A stretch of 38,898 nt of DNA from Chromatiales bacterium (GCA_003251535.1 QKFD01000071.1:1-38898); one strand, 5' to 3'. Positions 8,962 to 18,015 are shown, numbered from the stretch's first letter. Numbers and translations: made by a program. Notes: generated by a model not told the origin, from the letters alone.

Positions 8962-9632
8962 GCCTAGTTCGTGCCCTGGGCGCCGTCATCGCCCGTGATC
9001 TACGCATCGCTGCCCGCGGCAGCGGCCAAGTGGCGCAGCCGCTCCTCTTCTTTACCCTCACCTGTACCCTCTTTCCGCTGGCGGTGAGCCCTGAGCCGGC
9101 GCTGCTGCGCACCATTGGCCCCGGGGTGATCTGGGTGGCGGCACTACTGGCCACCCTGCTCTCGTTGGAGGGTCTGTTCCGCTCCGATTTTGATGACGGC
9201 AGCCTGGAGCAGCTGGTCATCTCGCCCTGGCCGCTGCCGCTGCTGCTGCTGGCCAAGGTGGTGGCCCACTGGCTGCTTACGGGTCTGCCGCTGCTGCTAC
9301 TGTCGCCGTTGCTGGGGCTGCTGCTCCATCTACCCACGGCGGCCTTCGGTACGCTGCTGGCCACGTTGGCGCTGGGGACGCCGGTGTTGAGCCTGATCGG
9401 TGCCATCGGTGTGGCGCTTACCGTTGGGCTGCGCCGTGGGGGGATGTTGCTTTCCCTTCTGGTGCTCCCCCTGTATATTCCTGTGCTCATCTTCGCTGCC
9501 GGGGCGGTCTCTGCCGGGGCTGCCGGGCTGCCGGTGGCCGGCCATCTGGCGCTGCTTGGGGCGCTGTTGGCGCTGGCTGCCGCCCTGGCCCCATTCGCCG
9601 CCACCGCGGCCCTCAAAATAAGCTTGAATTGA
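8958..9632 (+). CDS. ccmB: Heme exporter permease CcmB
   Basis: A 224-residue membrane protein with six hydrophobic segments and the CcmB start MSLVRALGAVIARDLRIAAR. GVIWVAALLATLLSLEGLF and the FDDGSLEQLVISPWPLPLL stretch are classic CcmB family sequence. It is the membrane partner of the CcmA ATPase. Its start overlaps the ccmA stop by four bases and its stop shares one base with the ccmC start, so the operon is tightly packed. Confidence 0.95.
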   Translation: MSLVRALGAVIARDLRIAARGSGQVAQPLLFFTLTCTLFPLAVSPEPALLRTIGPGVIWVAALLATLLSLEGLFRSDFDDGSLEQLVISPWPLPLLLLAKVVAHWLLTGLPLLLLSPLLGLLLHLPTAAFGTLLATLALGTPVLSLIGAIGVALTVGLRRGGMLLSLLVLPLYIPVLIFAAGAVSAGAAGLPVAGHLALLGALLALAAALAPFAATAALKISLN

Positions 9633-10375
9633 TGCTTACTAGGCTCTACGCCCTCGCCTCGCCCCCCCGCTTCTACCGGCTGGCCGATCTCTGGTCGCGT
9701 TGGCTACTCTGGTGCGGGATCGCCCTACTCCTGCCGGGCCTCTGGTTCAGCCTGCTGGACTCCCCCCCTGACTATCAGCAAGGGGAGAGCGTGCGCATCA
9801 TGTATGTGCATGTGCCGGCCGCCTGGTTGTCGATGTTTGGTTACGTCTGCATGGCCACCATGGCGGGCATCGGCCTTATCTTCCGCAGCAAGGCCGCCTC
9901 CGCCGTGGCCCACAGCTGTGCCCCGGCCGGGGCCGCCTTCACCTTCCTCGCCCTGGTGACCGGCTCCCTCTGGGGCAAGCCGATGTGGGGGACCTGGTGG
10001 ATCTGGGATGCGCGACTCACCTCTGAGCTGGTCCTGCTCTTCCTCTACTTCGGCTATCTCGGGCTCAAGGCGGCCATTGAGGATCGGGAGGCGGCGGCGC
10101 GCGCCACCGCGGTGCTGGCGCTGGTGGGGGTGGTGAACATCCCCATCATCCACTACTCGGTGGAGTGGTGGAACACCCTCCACCAGGGGCCCACGGTGAC
10201 CAAACTCGATAAGCCCTCTATCCATCTCAGCATGTTACTGCCGCTACTGCTGATGTCCTTCTCCTACATGGCCCTGTTCGGGGCGATGGTGCTGCGCCGC
10301 GCCCGCGGCGAGATCCTGCTGCGGGAGCGCAATAGCGGTTGGGTGCGGGAGCTGGCGATGGGGGAGAAGGCATGA
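9632..10375 (+). CDS. ccmC: Heme trafficking protein CcmC
   Basis: A 247-residue six-helix membrane protein of the heme-handling family. The tryptophan-rich WWD domain is at residues 114-130 (WGKPMWGTWWIWDARLT). It is flanked by conserved histidines in MYVHVPAAWLSM (His60) and PIIHYSVEWWNTLHQ. CcmC presents heme to CcmE on the periplasmic side. The ATG at 9632 forms a TGATG junction with the ccmB stop. A TTG immediately upstream is less likely. Confidence 0.96.
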   Translation: MLTRLYALASPPRFYRLADLWSRWLLWCGIALLLPGLWFSLLDSPPDYQQGESVRIMYVHVPAAWLSMFGYVCMATMAGIGLIFRSKAASAVAHSCAPAGAAFTFLALVTGSLWGKPMWGTWWIWDARLTSELVLLFLYFGYLGLKAAIEDREAAARATAVLALVGVVNIPIIHYSVEWWNTLHQGPTVTKLDKPSIHLSMLLPLLLMSFSYMALFGAMVLRRARGEILLRERNSGWVRELAMGEKA

Positions 10376-10548
10376 GCCAATTTTTTGCGATGGGGGGCTA
10401 TGCGCTCTATGTCTGGAGCGCCTACGCCCTGGCCTTCGTCGTGGTGGTATGGCAGCTCGTGGCCCCTTGGCGCTGCGAGCGCCGGATCTTGCGCCGCATT
10501 GCGCGGGCACAACAGCGCAGGGGGAGAGATGAATCGGGCACGCCGTGA
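10372..10548 (+). CDS. ccmD: Heme exporter protein CcmD
   Basis: A 58-residue single-pass membrane protein: MSQFFAMGGYALYVWSAYAL, a hydrophobic helix to about residue 31, then a basic tail (RCERRILRRIARAQQRRGR). This matches CcmD in size, topology and position between ccmC and ccmE. CcmD helps release holo-CcmE from CcmABC. It overlaps both neighbours: ATGA with ccmC, and its 3' end runs 20 bases into ccmE. Confidence 0.92.
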   Translation: MSQFFAMGGYALYVWSAYALAFVVVVWQLVAPWRCERRILRRIARAQQRRGRDESGTP

Positions 10549-10978
10549 TCGGCTGATACTGGTCGGGCTGATTGTCACCGGGGTGGCGGTGGCCGTGGGG
10601 CTGATGCTGTTTGCCCTGGGGCAGAACGTCAACCTCTTCTATAGCCCCACCCAGGTCGCCCGGGGTGAGGCGCCGGTGGGTCACACCTTCCGCCTGGGTG
10701 GCATGGTGGTGGAGGGCAGCGTGGTGCGTGATCCCAACAGCCTCAAGGTGCAGTTTGCCCTCACCGATGGGGCCCATGAGGTGGTGGTGCAGCGCGAGGG
10801 GATCCTGCCGGACCTGTTCCGTGAGGGGCAGGGGATCGTTGCCCAGGGTCAGTTGGATGGCGGCGGCCAGTTTATAGCGGCGGAGGTCCTCGCCAAACAC
10901 GATGAAAACTACATGCCGCCCGAGGTGGAGCACGCCATGGAGACGGCCAAACAACTGGGTTTGACCAAGGGGAAGTGA
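10529..10978 (+). CDS. ccmE: Periplasmic heme chaperone CcmE
   Basis: A 149-residue protein with an N-terminal membrane anchor (residues 8-30) and a periplasmic OB-fold domain. The heme-binding motif is LAKHDENYMPPE, with His124 as the covalent heme ligand and Tyr128 at the usual spacing. GGGGGAGAG lies next to the ATG, and the start lies inside ccmD, so translation is probably coupled. Longer in-frame versions upstream only re-read ccmD and are rejected. Confidence 0.96.
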   Translation: MNRARRDRLILVGLIVTGVAVAVGLMLFALGQNVNLFYSPTQVARGEAPVGHTFRLGGMVVEGSVVRDPNSLKVQFALTDGAHEVVVQREGILPDLFREGQGIVAQGQLDGGGQFIAAEVLAKHDENYMPPEVEHAMETAKQLGLTKGK

Positions 10979-10979
10979 T

Positions 10980-12902
10980 TTGATACCGGAACTCGGTCAG
11001 TTTGCCCTGCTGTTGGCCATGGTGGTGGCGATGGTGCAGGGGCTCCTTCCCCTGGCTGGAGCAGTGGTTGGTATCCCCGGCTGGATGGCGGTGGCACGGC
11101 CGGCGGCAGCGGCCCAGCTACTGCTGCTGCTGACCGCCATCCTGCTGCTGGGGAGTGCGTTTGTCAGCAACGACTTCTCGGTGCTCTACGTGGCCAGCAA
11201 CTCCAACTCGTTGCTGCCGACGGTCTACCGCATCGCTGCGTTGTGGGGTGGCCATGAGGGCTCGCTGCTACTGTGGGCGACGCTGCTGGCGCTGTGGACC
11301 GCCGCAGTGGCCTACAGCAGTGGGCGGCTACCGCCAGAGATGGTGGCGCGGGTGGTGGGGATCCTCGGCCTGGTGAGCACCGGCTTCCTGCTCTTCCTCA
11401 CCCTCACCTCCAACCCCTTCGAGCGGCTCGACCCGGCACCGCTGGATGGACGCGATCTCAATCCGCTGTTGCAGGACCCGGGTCTGGTGATCCATCCGCC
11501 GATGCTCTATATGGGCTACGTCGGTTTCTCGGTCGCCTTCGCCTTCGCCTTGGCGGCGCTGTTGAGTGGTCGGCTCGACCCCACCTGGGCCCGCTGGTCA
11601 CGCCCCTGGACCGCCATCGCCTGGGTCTTCCTCACCCTCGGCATCGCCCTCGGCAGCTGGTGGGCCTACTACGAGTTGGGGTGGGGCGGCTGGTGGTTCT
11701 GGGACCCAGTGGAGAACGCCTCATTCATGCCTTGGTTGGTGGGTACGGCGCTGCTCCACTCGCTGGCCGCCAGTGAGAAGCGCGGGGTCTTCAAGAGCTG
11801 GACCGTGCTGCTGGCCATCTTCTCCTTCTCCCTCTCGCTGCTCGGCACCTTCCTGGTCCGCTCCGGCGTGTTGACCTCGGTCCACGCCTTCGCCAATGAC
11901 CCGGAGCGCGGACTATTCATCTTGATCCTGTTGGCCGTGGTGGTGGGGGCCTCACTCACCGTCTATGCCATCAAGGCGCCGGGGGTAAAGAGTAGCGGCA
12001 GCTTTGGCCTCTTCTCGCGGGAGACCCTGCTGCTGGGCAACAACCTATTCCTCACCGTGGCCGCCGCCACCATCCTGCTCGGCACCCTCTATCCGCTCAT
12101 TGTTGACGCCCTCAAGCTCGGCAAGATCTCCGTCGGGCCGCCCTACTTCAACACCGTATTTGTCCCGTTGATGGTGCCGGTGGCCTTGGGGATGGCCATT
12201 GGGCCGCTGGTCCGTTGGCGGCAGGACACGGGACAGCGGCTACTGCCGTCGCTGGCGGTGATCAGCGGGGTGGCACTGCTCAGTGGGTTGCTGCTCCCCT
12301 GGTGGGCCTATGGCCGACTGGAGCCGGCCGTGGTCCTCGGGGTGGCGTTGACCGCCTTCATCGTCCTTAGCATCGGCCTTGACCTCAAACTGCGAGGGGG
12401 GCGTGGGGGGCGCAGCTTTTTTGGGATGCACCTGGCCCACCTGGGGATGGCGGCGGCTATCCTCGGTGTGACCCTCACTAGCCACTTCAGCACCGAGCGC
12501 GATATCCGCCTTGCCCCGGGTGAGAGCGCCGAGATCGGCCCCTACCGCTTCACCTTTGGCGGGGTGGAGCCGCGCAATGGGCCCAACTATCAGGCCAACG
12601 TCGGGGTGGTACGCATCACCCACGGTGAGCAGCCGGTGGCGGAGCTGCTGGCGGAGAAGCGGATCTACACCGTCACCAGTATGCCGATGACCGAGGCGGC
12701 GATTGATTGGGGGTTGACCCGAGATCTCTACGTTGCCCTGGGCGAGCCCCTCGGCCAAGGGGGGGCGTGGGCACTCCGTCTCTACTACAAACCCTTTGTC
12801 CGCTTTATCTGGTTGGGCGGGGTGTTGATGGCCTTGGGTGGACTGGTGGCCGTGACGGACCGTCGCTATCGCCTGGGAGGGCGTAAGGAGGTGGTTGCAT
12901 GA
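10980..12902 (+). CDS. ccmF: Cytochrome c heme lyase subunit CcmF
   Basis: A 640-residue multi-pass membrane protein beginning MIPELGQFALLLAMV. The WWD domain at about residues 234-252 (GWGGWWFWDPVENASFMPW) is typical. Conserved histidines that would bind heme b and substrate heme include those in ALWGGHEGSLLLW (His92) and PGLVIHPPMLYMGY (His172). CcmF ligates heme to apocytochrome c together with CcmH/I. The start is a TTG two bases after the ccmE stop, with AAGGGGAAG upstream. The 3' end overlaps ccmG by ATGA. Confidence 0.96.
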   Translation: MIPELGQFALLLAMVVAMVQGLLPLAGAVVGIPGWMAVARPAAAAQLLLLLTAILLLGSAFVSNDFSVLYVASNSNSLLPTVYRIAALWGGHEGSLLLWATLLALWTAAVAYSSGRLPPEMVARVVGILGLVSTGFLLFLTLTSNPFERLDPAPLDGRDLNPLLQDPGLVIHPPMLYMGYVGFSVAFAFALAALLSGRLDPTWARWSRPWTAIAWVFLTLGIALGSWWAYYELGWGGWWFWDPVENASFMPWLVGTALLHSLAASEKRGVFKSWTVLLAIFSFSLSLLGTFLVRSGVLTSVHAFANDPERGLFILILLAVVVGASLTVYAIKAPGVKSSGSFGLFSRETLLLGNNLFLTVAAATILLGTLYPLIVDALKLGKISVGPPYFNTVFVPLMVPVALGMAIGPLVRWRQDTGQRLLPSLAVISGVALLSGLLLPWWAYGRLEPAVVLGVALTAFIVLSIGLDLKLRGGRGGRSFFGMHLAHLGMAAAILGVTLTSHFSTERDIRLAPGESAEIGPYRFTFGGVEPRNGPNYQANVGVVRITHGEQPVAELLAEKRIYTVTSMPMTEAAIDWGLTRDLYVALGEPLGQGGAWALRLYYKPFVRFIWLGGVLMALGGLVAVTDRRYRLGGRKEVVA

Positions 12903-13438
12903 AACTCCGATTCCTGCTGCCGCTGTTGATCTTCGGCGTCTTGCTGGTGCTGTTTGTGGTGGGGCTCGGCATCAACCCGCGCGAGGTCCCATCCCCCCTC
13001 ATCGGCCGCCCGGCGCCCCACTTCTCCCTGACCACCCTGACGGCAGCGGACCAACAGATCACCGAGGCGCAGTTCGGCCAACAGCCGGTGGCGCTGTTTA
13101 ATGTCTGGGCCAGCTGGTGTACCGCCTGCCGTGAGGAGCACCCGTTCCTGATGCAGCTCTCGCAGCAGGCGGAGATCCCCATCTACGGCCTCAACTACAA
13201 AGATGAGCGGCCGGATGCCATCGCCTGGCTGCGGCGCTTTGGTAACCCCTACCGCATCATCGGCCACGACCATGACGGTCGGGTCGGGATCGACTGGGGG
13301 GTCTATGGGGTGCCAGAGACCTTCATCGTCGATCGCCACGGCACCATCCGTTACAAACAGATCGGACCGCTGACCGAACAGGTGTGGCGTGAACAGGTGG
13401 CGCCACTGGTGGCGGCCATCCGGGCGGAGGCACCATGA
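12899..13438 (+). CDS. ccmG: Thiol:disulfide interchange protein CcmG/DsbE
   Basis: A 179-residue thioredoxin-fold protein with an N-terminal membrane anchor (residues 3-24). The redox motif is WCTAC (Cys74-Cys77) in NVWASWCTACREEHPF, and the family-specific acidic, cis-Pro-containing segment is GVYGVPETFIVDRHG. It reduces the CXXCH cysteines of apocytochromes or CcmH in the periplasm. It overlaps both ccmF and ccmH by four bases. Confidence 0.95.
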   Translation: MKLRFLLPLLIFGVLLVLFVVGLGINPREVPSPLIGRPAPHFSLTTLTAADQQITEAQFGQQPVALFNVWASWCTACREEHPFLMQLSQQAEIPIYGLNYKDERPDAIAWLRRFGNPYRIIGHDHDGRVGIDWGVYGVPETFIVDRHGTIRYKQIGPLTEQVWREQVAPLVAAIRAEAP

Positions 13439-13914
13439 GCTACCCCTCTATTCGGGCCCTGCTACTGGGCCTAGTGTTGATGGCGCCAGCGGCGCCGCTG
13501 CTGGCGGCCATAGACGCCTATCAGTTTGACAGCACCGCCCAAGAGGAGCGCTTTCAACGGCTGGCGGCGGAGCTGCGCTGTTTGGTATGCCAGAACCAGT
13601 CCCTGGCCGACTCCAACGCCGGTCTGGCCAAGGACCTGCGCGATCAGGTCCATGAGATGATCCTGGCCGGCAAGGACGACAAGGAGATCGTCGATTACAT
13701 GGTGGAGCGCTATGGCGACTTCGTGCTCTACCGGCCACCGGTCCAGGCCAACACCTGGCTGCTTTGGTTCGGGCCTCTGGCCCTGCTGGGGGTCGGCGCA
13801 CTGGCCCTCATCCTTTTCCTGCGTCACCGCGCCGCGGCGCGGGCGACCACTGCCGCGCCGCTCTCGGAGGCCGAGCGCGAGCGTCTAGCGCAACTGTTGG
13901 AGGAGCGTAAGTGA
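13435..13914 (+). CDS. ccmH: Cytochrome c maturation protein CcmH
   Basis: A 159-residue protein with a signal sequence (residues 1-25), the conserved LRCLVCQNQSLADSNA motif (Cys49, Cys52) and a membrane helix at about 105-125. It lacks the long C-terminal TPR part of the E. coli fused CcmH, which here is the separate ccmI. Its role is thiol chemistry on the apocytochrome heme-binding site. It overlaps ccmI by GTGA. Confidence 0.95.
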   Translation: MSYPSIRALLLGLVLMAPAAPLLAAIDAYQFDSTAQEERFQRLAAELRCLVCQNQSLADSNAGLAKDLRDQVHEMILAGKDDKEIVDYMVERYGDFVLYRPPVQANTWLLWFGPLALLGVGALALILFLRHRAAARATTAAPLSEAERERLAQLLEERK

Positions 13915-15197
13915 CCCTGCCGTTCGTTCTGTTTGCCCTACTCATGGTGGCCGGAACGCTGGCCCTCATCCTGCCGCCGCTACTGCGGGGCCGCGTCTCG
14001 GGGGGAGAGCGCGGGGCGCTCAACGTCGCCCTCTTCCACTCCCGCGAGGTCGAGCTGGTGCAGGAGCGAGAGGAGGGGAGCCTCACCCCGGAGGCGTTCG
14101 AGCAGGCCCGCATGGAGCTGTCGCGGGAGCTACTCGATAGCGCCGAGGGGGGGGCCGAGCCTCCCGCCACCGGCGTCGTGCCGGCCTGGAGCGTCTGGGG
14201 TGTGGCGTTGACCCTACCCCTGGTGGCAACGGTGCTCTACGCCAGCCTGGGGGAGCCCGATCTGATCGCCGCCGCCCCACCCGCCCCGCCGCCGCCGCCG
14301 GCGGCTGCCGCCCAGACCACCCCCCATAGCGCGGCCGGCAGCGCCGAGGAGATGCCGCTGGGGGATATGAATCTCTTGATCGACAAGCTGGTGGCCCGTC
14401 TCCAGGCCCAGCCCGATGACCCGGATGGTTGGGTGTTGCTGGGGCGTTCGCTGGTGATGTTGGAGCGCTGGTCAGAGGCGGCCGACGCCTTCTCACGGGC
14501 GCGCCAGCTCGGCGGCGATACCATCGATATCCTGCTGGAGGAGGCCCAGGCGCTGGCCATGACCCAGGGCGGTACCCTGGTGGGGGCGCCCCTGGAGCGG
14601 GTAGAGCTGGCGCGTAAGCTAGACCCCAACAACATGGATGTGATCTGGTTTGTCGGGGTGGCGGCGATGCAGCAGGGCGATGCCGCCAGCGCCGCTGCCA
14701 CTTGGGAGCGGTTGATGACCCTGCTGCCACCCAATATCCCAGAGCGCGCCACGGTGCTGGAGGCGCTCAACGAGGCGCGGGCGCGCATCGGCCAGCCACC
14801 CCTGGTGGATGAGGCCGCAGCGGCCCCGGTGACCAGTCCGCCGGTCGCCAGCAACGGGGAGGGGCAGGTGACCCTTCACGTCTCCCTCGATCCGGCCCTG
14901 GCCGGGCAGCTCGATCCGCAGGCGGAGCTATTTGTCTCCGCCCGTCTGCCGGAGGGTCCGAAGATGCCGCTGGCCGTGGTGCGCCTCACCGCCGCTCAGC
15001 TACCAATGACGGTGGTGCTGGATGACAGCAAGGGGATGATGCCCGGCCGCGGGATCTCCACGGCCCAGGCGGTGGTGGTGACGGCCCGCATCACCCGCAG
15101 CGGCAACCCCATCGCCCAGTCTGGTGATCTGGAGGGGCAGATCGAGATGCAGGTGGGGGAGGAGGGCAGCATTGTCATTAATCGCGTGGTGCCCTAG
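13911..15197 (+). CDS. ccmI: Cytochrome c biogenesis protein CcmI (TPR)
   Basis: A 428-residue protein with two N-terminal membrane segments (residues 1-22 and about 94-112). They flank a cytoplasmic loop with the typical SREVELVQEREEGSLTPEAF. After a Pro/Ala-rich linker (APPAPPPPPAAAA) come TPR helices from about residue 145 (DDPDGWVLLGRSLVMLERWS) and a C-terminal beta-rich domain. It binds apocytochromes for delivery to CcmF/H. The start is a GTG overlapping the ccmH stop. It is the last ccm gene and a strong hairpin follows. Confidence 0.93.
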   Translation: MTLPFVLFALLMVAGTLALILPPLLRGRVSGGERGALNVALFHSREVELVQEREEGSLTPEAFEQARMELSRELLDSAEGGAEPPATGVVPAWSVWGVALTLPLVATVLYASLGEPDLIAAAPPAPPPPPAAAAQTTPHSAAGSAEEMPLGDMNLLIDKLVARLQAQPDDPDGWVLLGRSLVMLERWSEAADAFSRARQLGGDTIDILLEEAQALAMTQGGTLVGAPLERVELARKLDPNNMDVIWFVGVAAMQQGDAASAAATWERLMTLLPPNIPERATVLEALNEARARIGQPPLVDEAAAAPVTSPPVASNGEGQVTLHVSLDPALAGQLDPQAELFVSARLPEGPKMPLAVVRLTAAQLPMTVVLDDSKGMMPGRGISTAQAVVVTARITRSGNPIAQSGDLEGQIEMQVGEEGSIVINRVVP

Positions 15198-15218
15198 CCC
15201 GTAGCCTCAGTGGCTGGC

Positions 15219-15253
15219 GTAGAGCGGGGGCGGCAGGGCCGCCCCCGCTCTAC
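15219..15253 (+). terminator. Strong hairpin ending the ccm operon
   Basis: A perfect 16-bp stem pairs GTAGAGCGGGGGCGGC (15219-15234) with GCCGCCCCCGCTCTAC (15238-15253), with a 3-base loop, 22 bases after the ccmI stop. There is no T run after it, so it may act as an RNA-stabilising or Rho-assisted end rather than a classical intrinsic terminator. Confidence 0.65.
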
Positions 15254-15601
15254 GGCCCCCAGTTACCGACCCTCCAGATAGCGCCAGGGCACCGGCAGCG
15301 AAGATTTGAGGTGGTCGGCGCTCCTCTCCCTAGTCAACTCCCCCGGCTGGCAGCGCCTCTTGGGCGCAACCCTCTCCCGCAAGGGCCGATCAGCAAGCCG
15401 TTGCTGCGCCCTATCTTGACCGCGTGTTGACCCTCTCACCGGCATCCTCCCTGGTGCCGTCGTCTCTGTTGTGGCGCCGCTCACTCGCTGTGTCCGTGTC
15501 TGGAGCGCAGGCTCACACGCTCTCGCCTGTCGGCACCGCTACTTTGACGCATGGGGATCCAACCCCCATAGTGGGTCAGTCACAGCGAGAGGGGAGAGGT
15601 C
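15254..15601. other. Intergenic stretch, no gene seen
   Basis: About 350 bases without a convincing gene. The only structure noted is a small inverted repeat, ATGGGG...CCCCAT, near 15550-15568, upstream of the DUF1810 gene. Promoter elements for that gene are presumably here but were not identified. Confidence 0.4.
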
Positions 15602-16030
15602 ATGGGCGATCCATTCCATCTACAGCGCTTTCTGAGCGCCCAGGGCGAGGGTATTGACGGGGTGTTGCAGGAGCTGCGTGCAGGGCGCAAGCGGCGGCAC
15701 TGGATGTGGTACGTGTTTCCTCAGCTGGTGGGACTCGGCCACAGCGCCACCGCCGAGCACTACGCCATTCGCAGCCGCGAGGAGGCCGCTGCCTTGCTGG
15801 CACACCCTCTCCTGGGGTCCCGTCTGCGCCAGTGTACGGAGGCGGTCAACGCCCACCCTGATCGCAGCGCGGAGGCGATCTTCGGCCATCCAGACGTCCT
15901 TAAATTTCGTTCGAGCATGACCCTGTTTGCCACCATTGCCGGCGAGGCATCCCCCTTCTTCGAGGCGCTGGCCCTCTTCTACGATGGGGTACCCGATCCA
16001 CGGACCTTGGAGATCTTGCAAACCCTGTGA
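15602..16030 (+). CDS. DUF1810 family protein
   Basis: A 142-residue soluble protein whose length and sequence match the DUF1810 (so-called calpastatin-like) family: FHLQRFLSAQGEGIDGVLQE, RRHWMWYVFPQLVGLG, the TAEHYAIRSREEAAALL segment and SMTLFATIAGEASPFFEAL. The family is common in bacteria and some eukaryotes, and its biochemical role is unsettled. GAGAGGGGAGAGG is placed just before the ATG. It appears to be monocistronic and ends at a bidirectional hairpin. Confidence 0.9.
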   Translation: MGDPFHLQRFLSAQGEGIDGVLQELRAGRKRRHWMWYVFPQLVGLGHSATAEHYAIRSREEAAALLAHPLLGSRLRQCTEAVNAHPDRSAEAIFGHPDVLKFRSSMTLFATIAGEASPFFEALALFYDGVPDPRTLEILQTL

Positions 16031-16117
16031 GACCCCTGGCCTCAGCGCCCGTTACTCCCTCATCATCACCCCTCGGCCTGCGTCCGTGGTGGGCGCAGGT
16101 GAGGTGACACAACGCGT

Positions 16118-16156
16118 CCCGCCGTCTCCGTCCACACCGCGGTTGGAGACGGCGGG
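16118..16156. terminator. Bidirectional hairpin between convergent genes
   Basis: A perfect 12-bp stem pairs CCCGCCGTCTCC (16118-16129) with GGAGACGGCGGG (16145-16156), with a 15-base loop. It lies between the stop of the plus-strand DUF1810 gene and the stop of the minus-strand gene at 16162, so it can serve both. No long T tract is present. Confidence 0.55.
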
Positions 16157-16161
16157 GGCGA

Positions 16162-16518
16162 TCAGGCCAAGGTGACCGTCACCGTATAGCTATTGCCACT
16201 GGAGTTGGTGGTGTCGTAACTGAAGACCGCGGTATTCCCATATTTGAAACTGTGTTCGCCAACCGCCGGGTCATCAAAATAGATCTGCCCCAGTTGAAAG
16301 TTGCTTTGGCAAACAAAATAGACATTGGCCCCCACCCCTTGTGGGGCAAAAAAGACAGAAGAGTTGCCCATGGCGATGGTGGTGCTATCCCCCGTGTCCA
16401 GTGAGGTGCCGACAGAGGGGGCCGACCAGGTGGAGTCATCATTGACCTTGGAGACCTGGGTAAACATGATGGTTGCCCCGGTGGCATTGACAATCGTGAG
16501 TGATGCCGACATAGCCAT
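16162..16518 (-). CDS. Small beta-rich protein, function unknown
   Basis: A 118-residue protein beginning MAMSASLTIVNATGATIMFT. AAAAAGGAAATC lies at good distance before the first ATG and a second ATG follows two codons later. The sequence alternates short hydrophobic and polar stretches (TIAMGNSSVFFAPQG, NVYFVCQSNFQLGQIYFDDP, ending SYTVTVTLA), as in a compact all-beta fold. It has one Cys, no signal peptide and no membrane helix. Base composition is noticeably less GC-rich than the flanking genes, which hints at transfer or a special expression level. The pattern recalls small beta-sandwich proteins such as aegerolysin-like or inclusion-type proteins, but I cannot assign a family. Confidence 0.7.
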   Translation of the reverse strand: MAMSASLTIVNATGATIMFTQVSKVNDDSTWSAPSVGTSLDTGDSTTIAMGNSSVFFAPQGVGANVYFVCQSNFQLGQIYFDDPAVGEHSFKYGNTAVFSYDTTNSSGNSYTVTVTLA

Positions 16519-17030
16519 AATCTGATTTCCTTTTTGAGCCGTATGAGTCGATCCGTTCTGCCGGAGGCAAGCGATGAGATGGTTGCGTTGAGCCCGCGGT
16601 GGCTCATTGTGCTATCCGGCAAGGGGAAGCCTAGTCGAAGCGCGGGGATAAAAGGGGTTGGGGAGAACAATATCGGGTCAGGATGACAATCTTTTTTGTG
16701 GCGGGGTGATCGGTTTTATAGTGTTGATTGATCTCTATATTTTGGCCGCTCTTGGGCGGGTTCATCTGGCGCTGCCCCGGCAGATTCTTCACATTGTGCA
16801 GAATGAATTCACACTGCGCACAAGGCCCGCAGGGCGGTGATCACCCCCTCTCCTTTCGGATGGTGTGGCCACTTCTATCGGGCGCGCGGTTGGCTCGAAG
16901 GGTGGGCAATAGGTTAGCTCGGCGTTCTATGAGGGGTCGGGAGGGCCGCCTGGATAGGTCATAAATGGTGCGTCACCGGGGGGCATGGCGCCTCCCGAAG
17001 ACACACGCTTAAGCGGTGATTGGCAGACGA
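16519..17030. other. Intergenic region with AT-rich patch
   Basis: No supported gene lies in this ~510-base gap. It contains the leader and promoter of the minus-strand gene ending at 16162. Around 16670-16830 is an AT-rich patch (for example TTTTTTGTGGCGGGG and TTGATTGATCTCTATATTTTGG) that stands out from the GC-rich surroundings. A near-palindromic CACATTGTGCAGAATGAATT lies near 16790-16812. Its role is not known. Confidence 0.35.
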
Positions 17031-17891
17031 TCAAAGGGACCGCAAGGGTAGATAGATATCGGTGATCAACTCATGCTCCGGCACGGCGGTGATGAGATTC
17101 AAGTAGTGGAAAAAGAGTGGGAAGTCGCGTAGCTCCTCACCACTCTCGGGTAGCCATTCACGATAGAGGTAGTAGGCACTCTCATCCATGTGGGCGTGCG
17201 AGCCGAGATGGCGGACCACGGCGCAGCGGCCGGCGGGGATCACCTTATTGACCACCCCATACTCATTCTCCGGTACCGCGGCATTGACGGTGCCGCCGAT
17301 ATCAAAACGGAACTGTTCCGGCGCGACGCTGTTGGGGTCATCGTAGGCGATGCCAAAGGTATCGCTGCTGGCCACTGGCGAGAGGCCACTGGCTTGGCGC
17401 CACTCAATGAAGCGCGCAGCGGAGTTATTCACCAGGGCCGGTGCGCCGCGGTGCTCCAGCACCGCCACTCGGGTCTCTGGGAAGTCAACGACTCTTACCT
17501 GCATGGTCTGTATCCTCGTTCTCATCGGGAAGCGATCCGGCCCGGCCCAGGGCTGCCAGGCCGGTTGGCGGCGGAACTGAGAGGGGGTCTGGCCGCAGGC
17601 GCCCTTGAAGGCACGGGAGAATGACTCAGGGCTTTCAAAGCCCGCCTCCAGGGCGATATCGATGATCCGCCCCTGGCTGAAGGCCAAGCGATAAGAGGCC
17701 TGTCGCAGGCGCAGCAGCTGGATATAGCGGAAGACGCTGATCCCGGCGTAGTGGCTGAACTGGCGATGGAAATGGAACTTGGAAAAATTGGCCAGCTGGC
17801 TCAACTGCTCCACCGACAACGCCTCCGACAGATGACTATGGATGTAGTCGAATACCCTGTCGAACCGCTTGGCATAACTCGCGTTACTCAC
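17031..17891 (-). CDS. AraC-family regulator with GyrI-like ligand-binding domain
   Basis: A 286-residue protein. The N-terminal AraC DNA-binding part (residues 5-105) shows two helix-turn-helix units: LSVEQLSQLANFSKFHFHRQ and GRIIDIALEAGFESPESFSR, followed by FKGACGQTPSQFR. The C-terminal part (about 125-286) is a GyrI-like/effector-binding domain, with VRVVDFPETRVAVLEHRG and an EYGVVNKVIPAGRCAVVRHL stretch. This layout matches Rob/SoxS-like regulators such as YdeE/AraC-GyrI that sense small hydrophobic compounds. The GTG at 17891 is chosen because GGAGGAGACG lies just upstream; a longer reading from 18047 adds 52 residues of non-family sequence. Confidence 0.9.
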   Translation of the reverse strand: MSNASYAKRFDRVFDYIHSHLSEALSVEQLSQLANFSKFHFHRQFSHYAGISVFRYIQLLRLRQASYRLAFSQGRIIDIALEAGFESPESFSRAFKGACGQTPSQFRRQPAWQPWAGPDRFPMRTRIQTMQVRVVDFPETRVAVLEHRGAPALVNNSAARFIEWRQASGLSPVASSDTFGIAYDDPNSVAPEQFRFDIGGTVNAAVPENEYGVVNKVIPAGRCAVVRHLGSHAHMDESAYYLYREWLPESGEELRDFPLFFHYLNLITAVPEHELITDIYLPLRSL

Positions 17892-18015
17892 CGTCTCCTC
17901 CCTCAATCCGGGCACCACTATGCCGCAGGCGGGCACAGCCATCCTGACCGATCTTGCGCACCCGTGGTTTGGGCGCGAGCTGTTACGCGAAGGTTGCGCC
18001 AAGAACCAACCCTTT

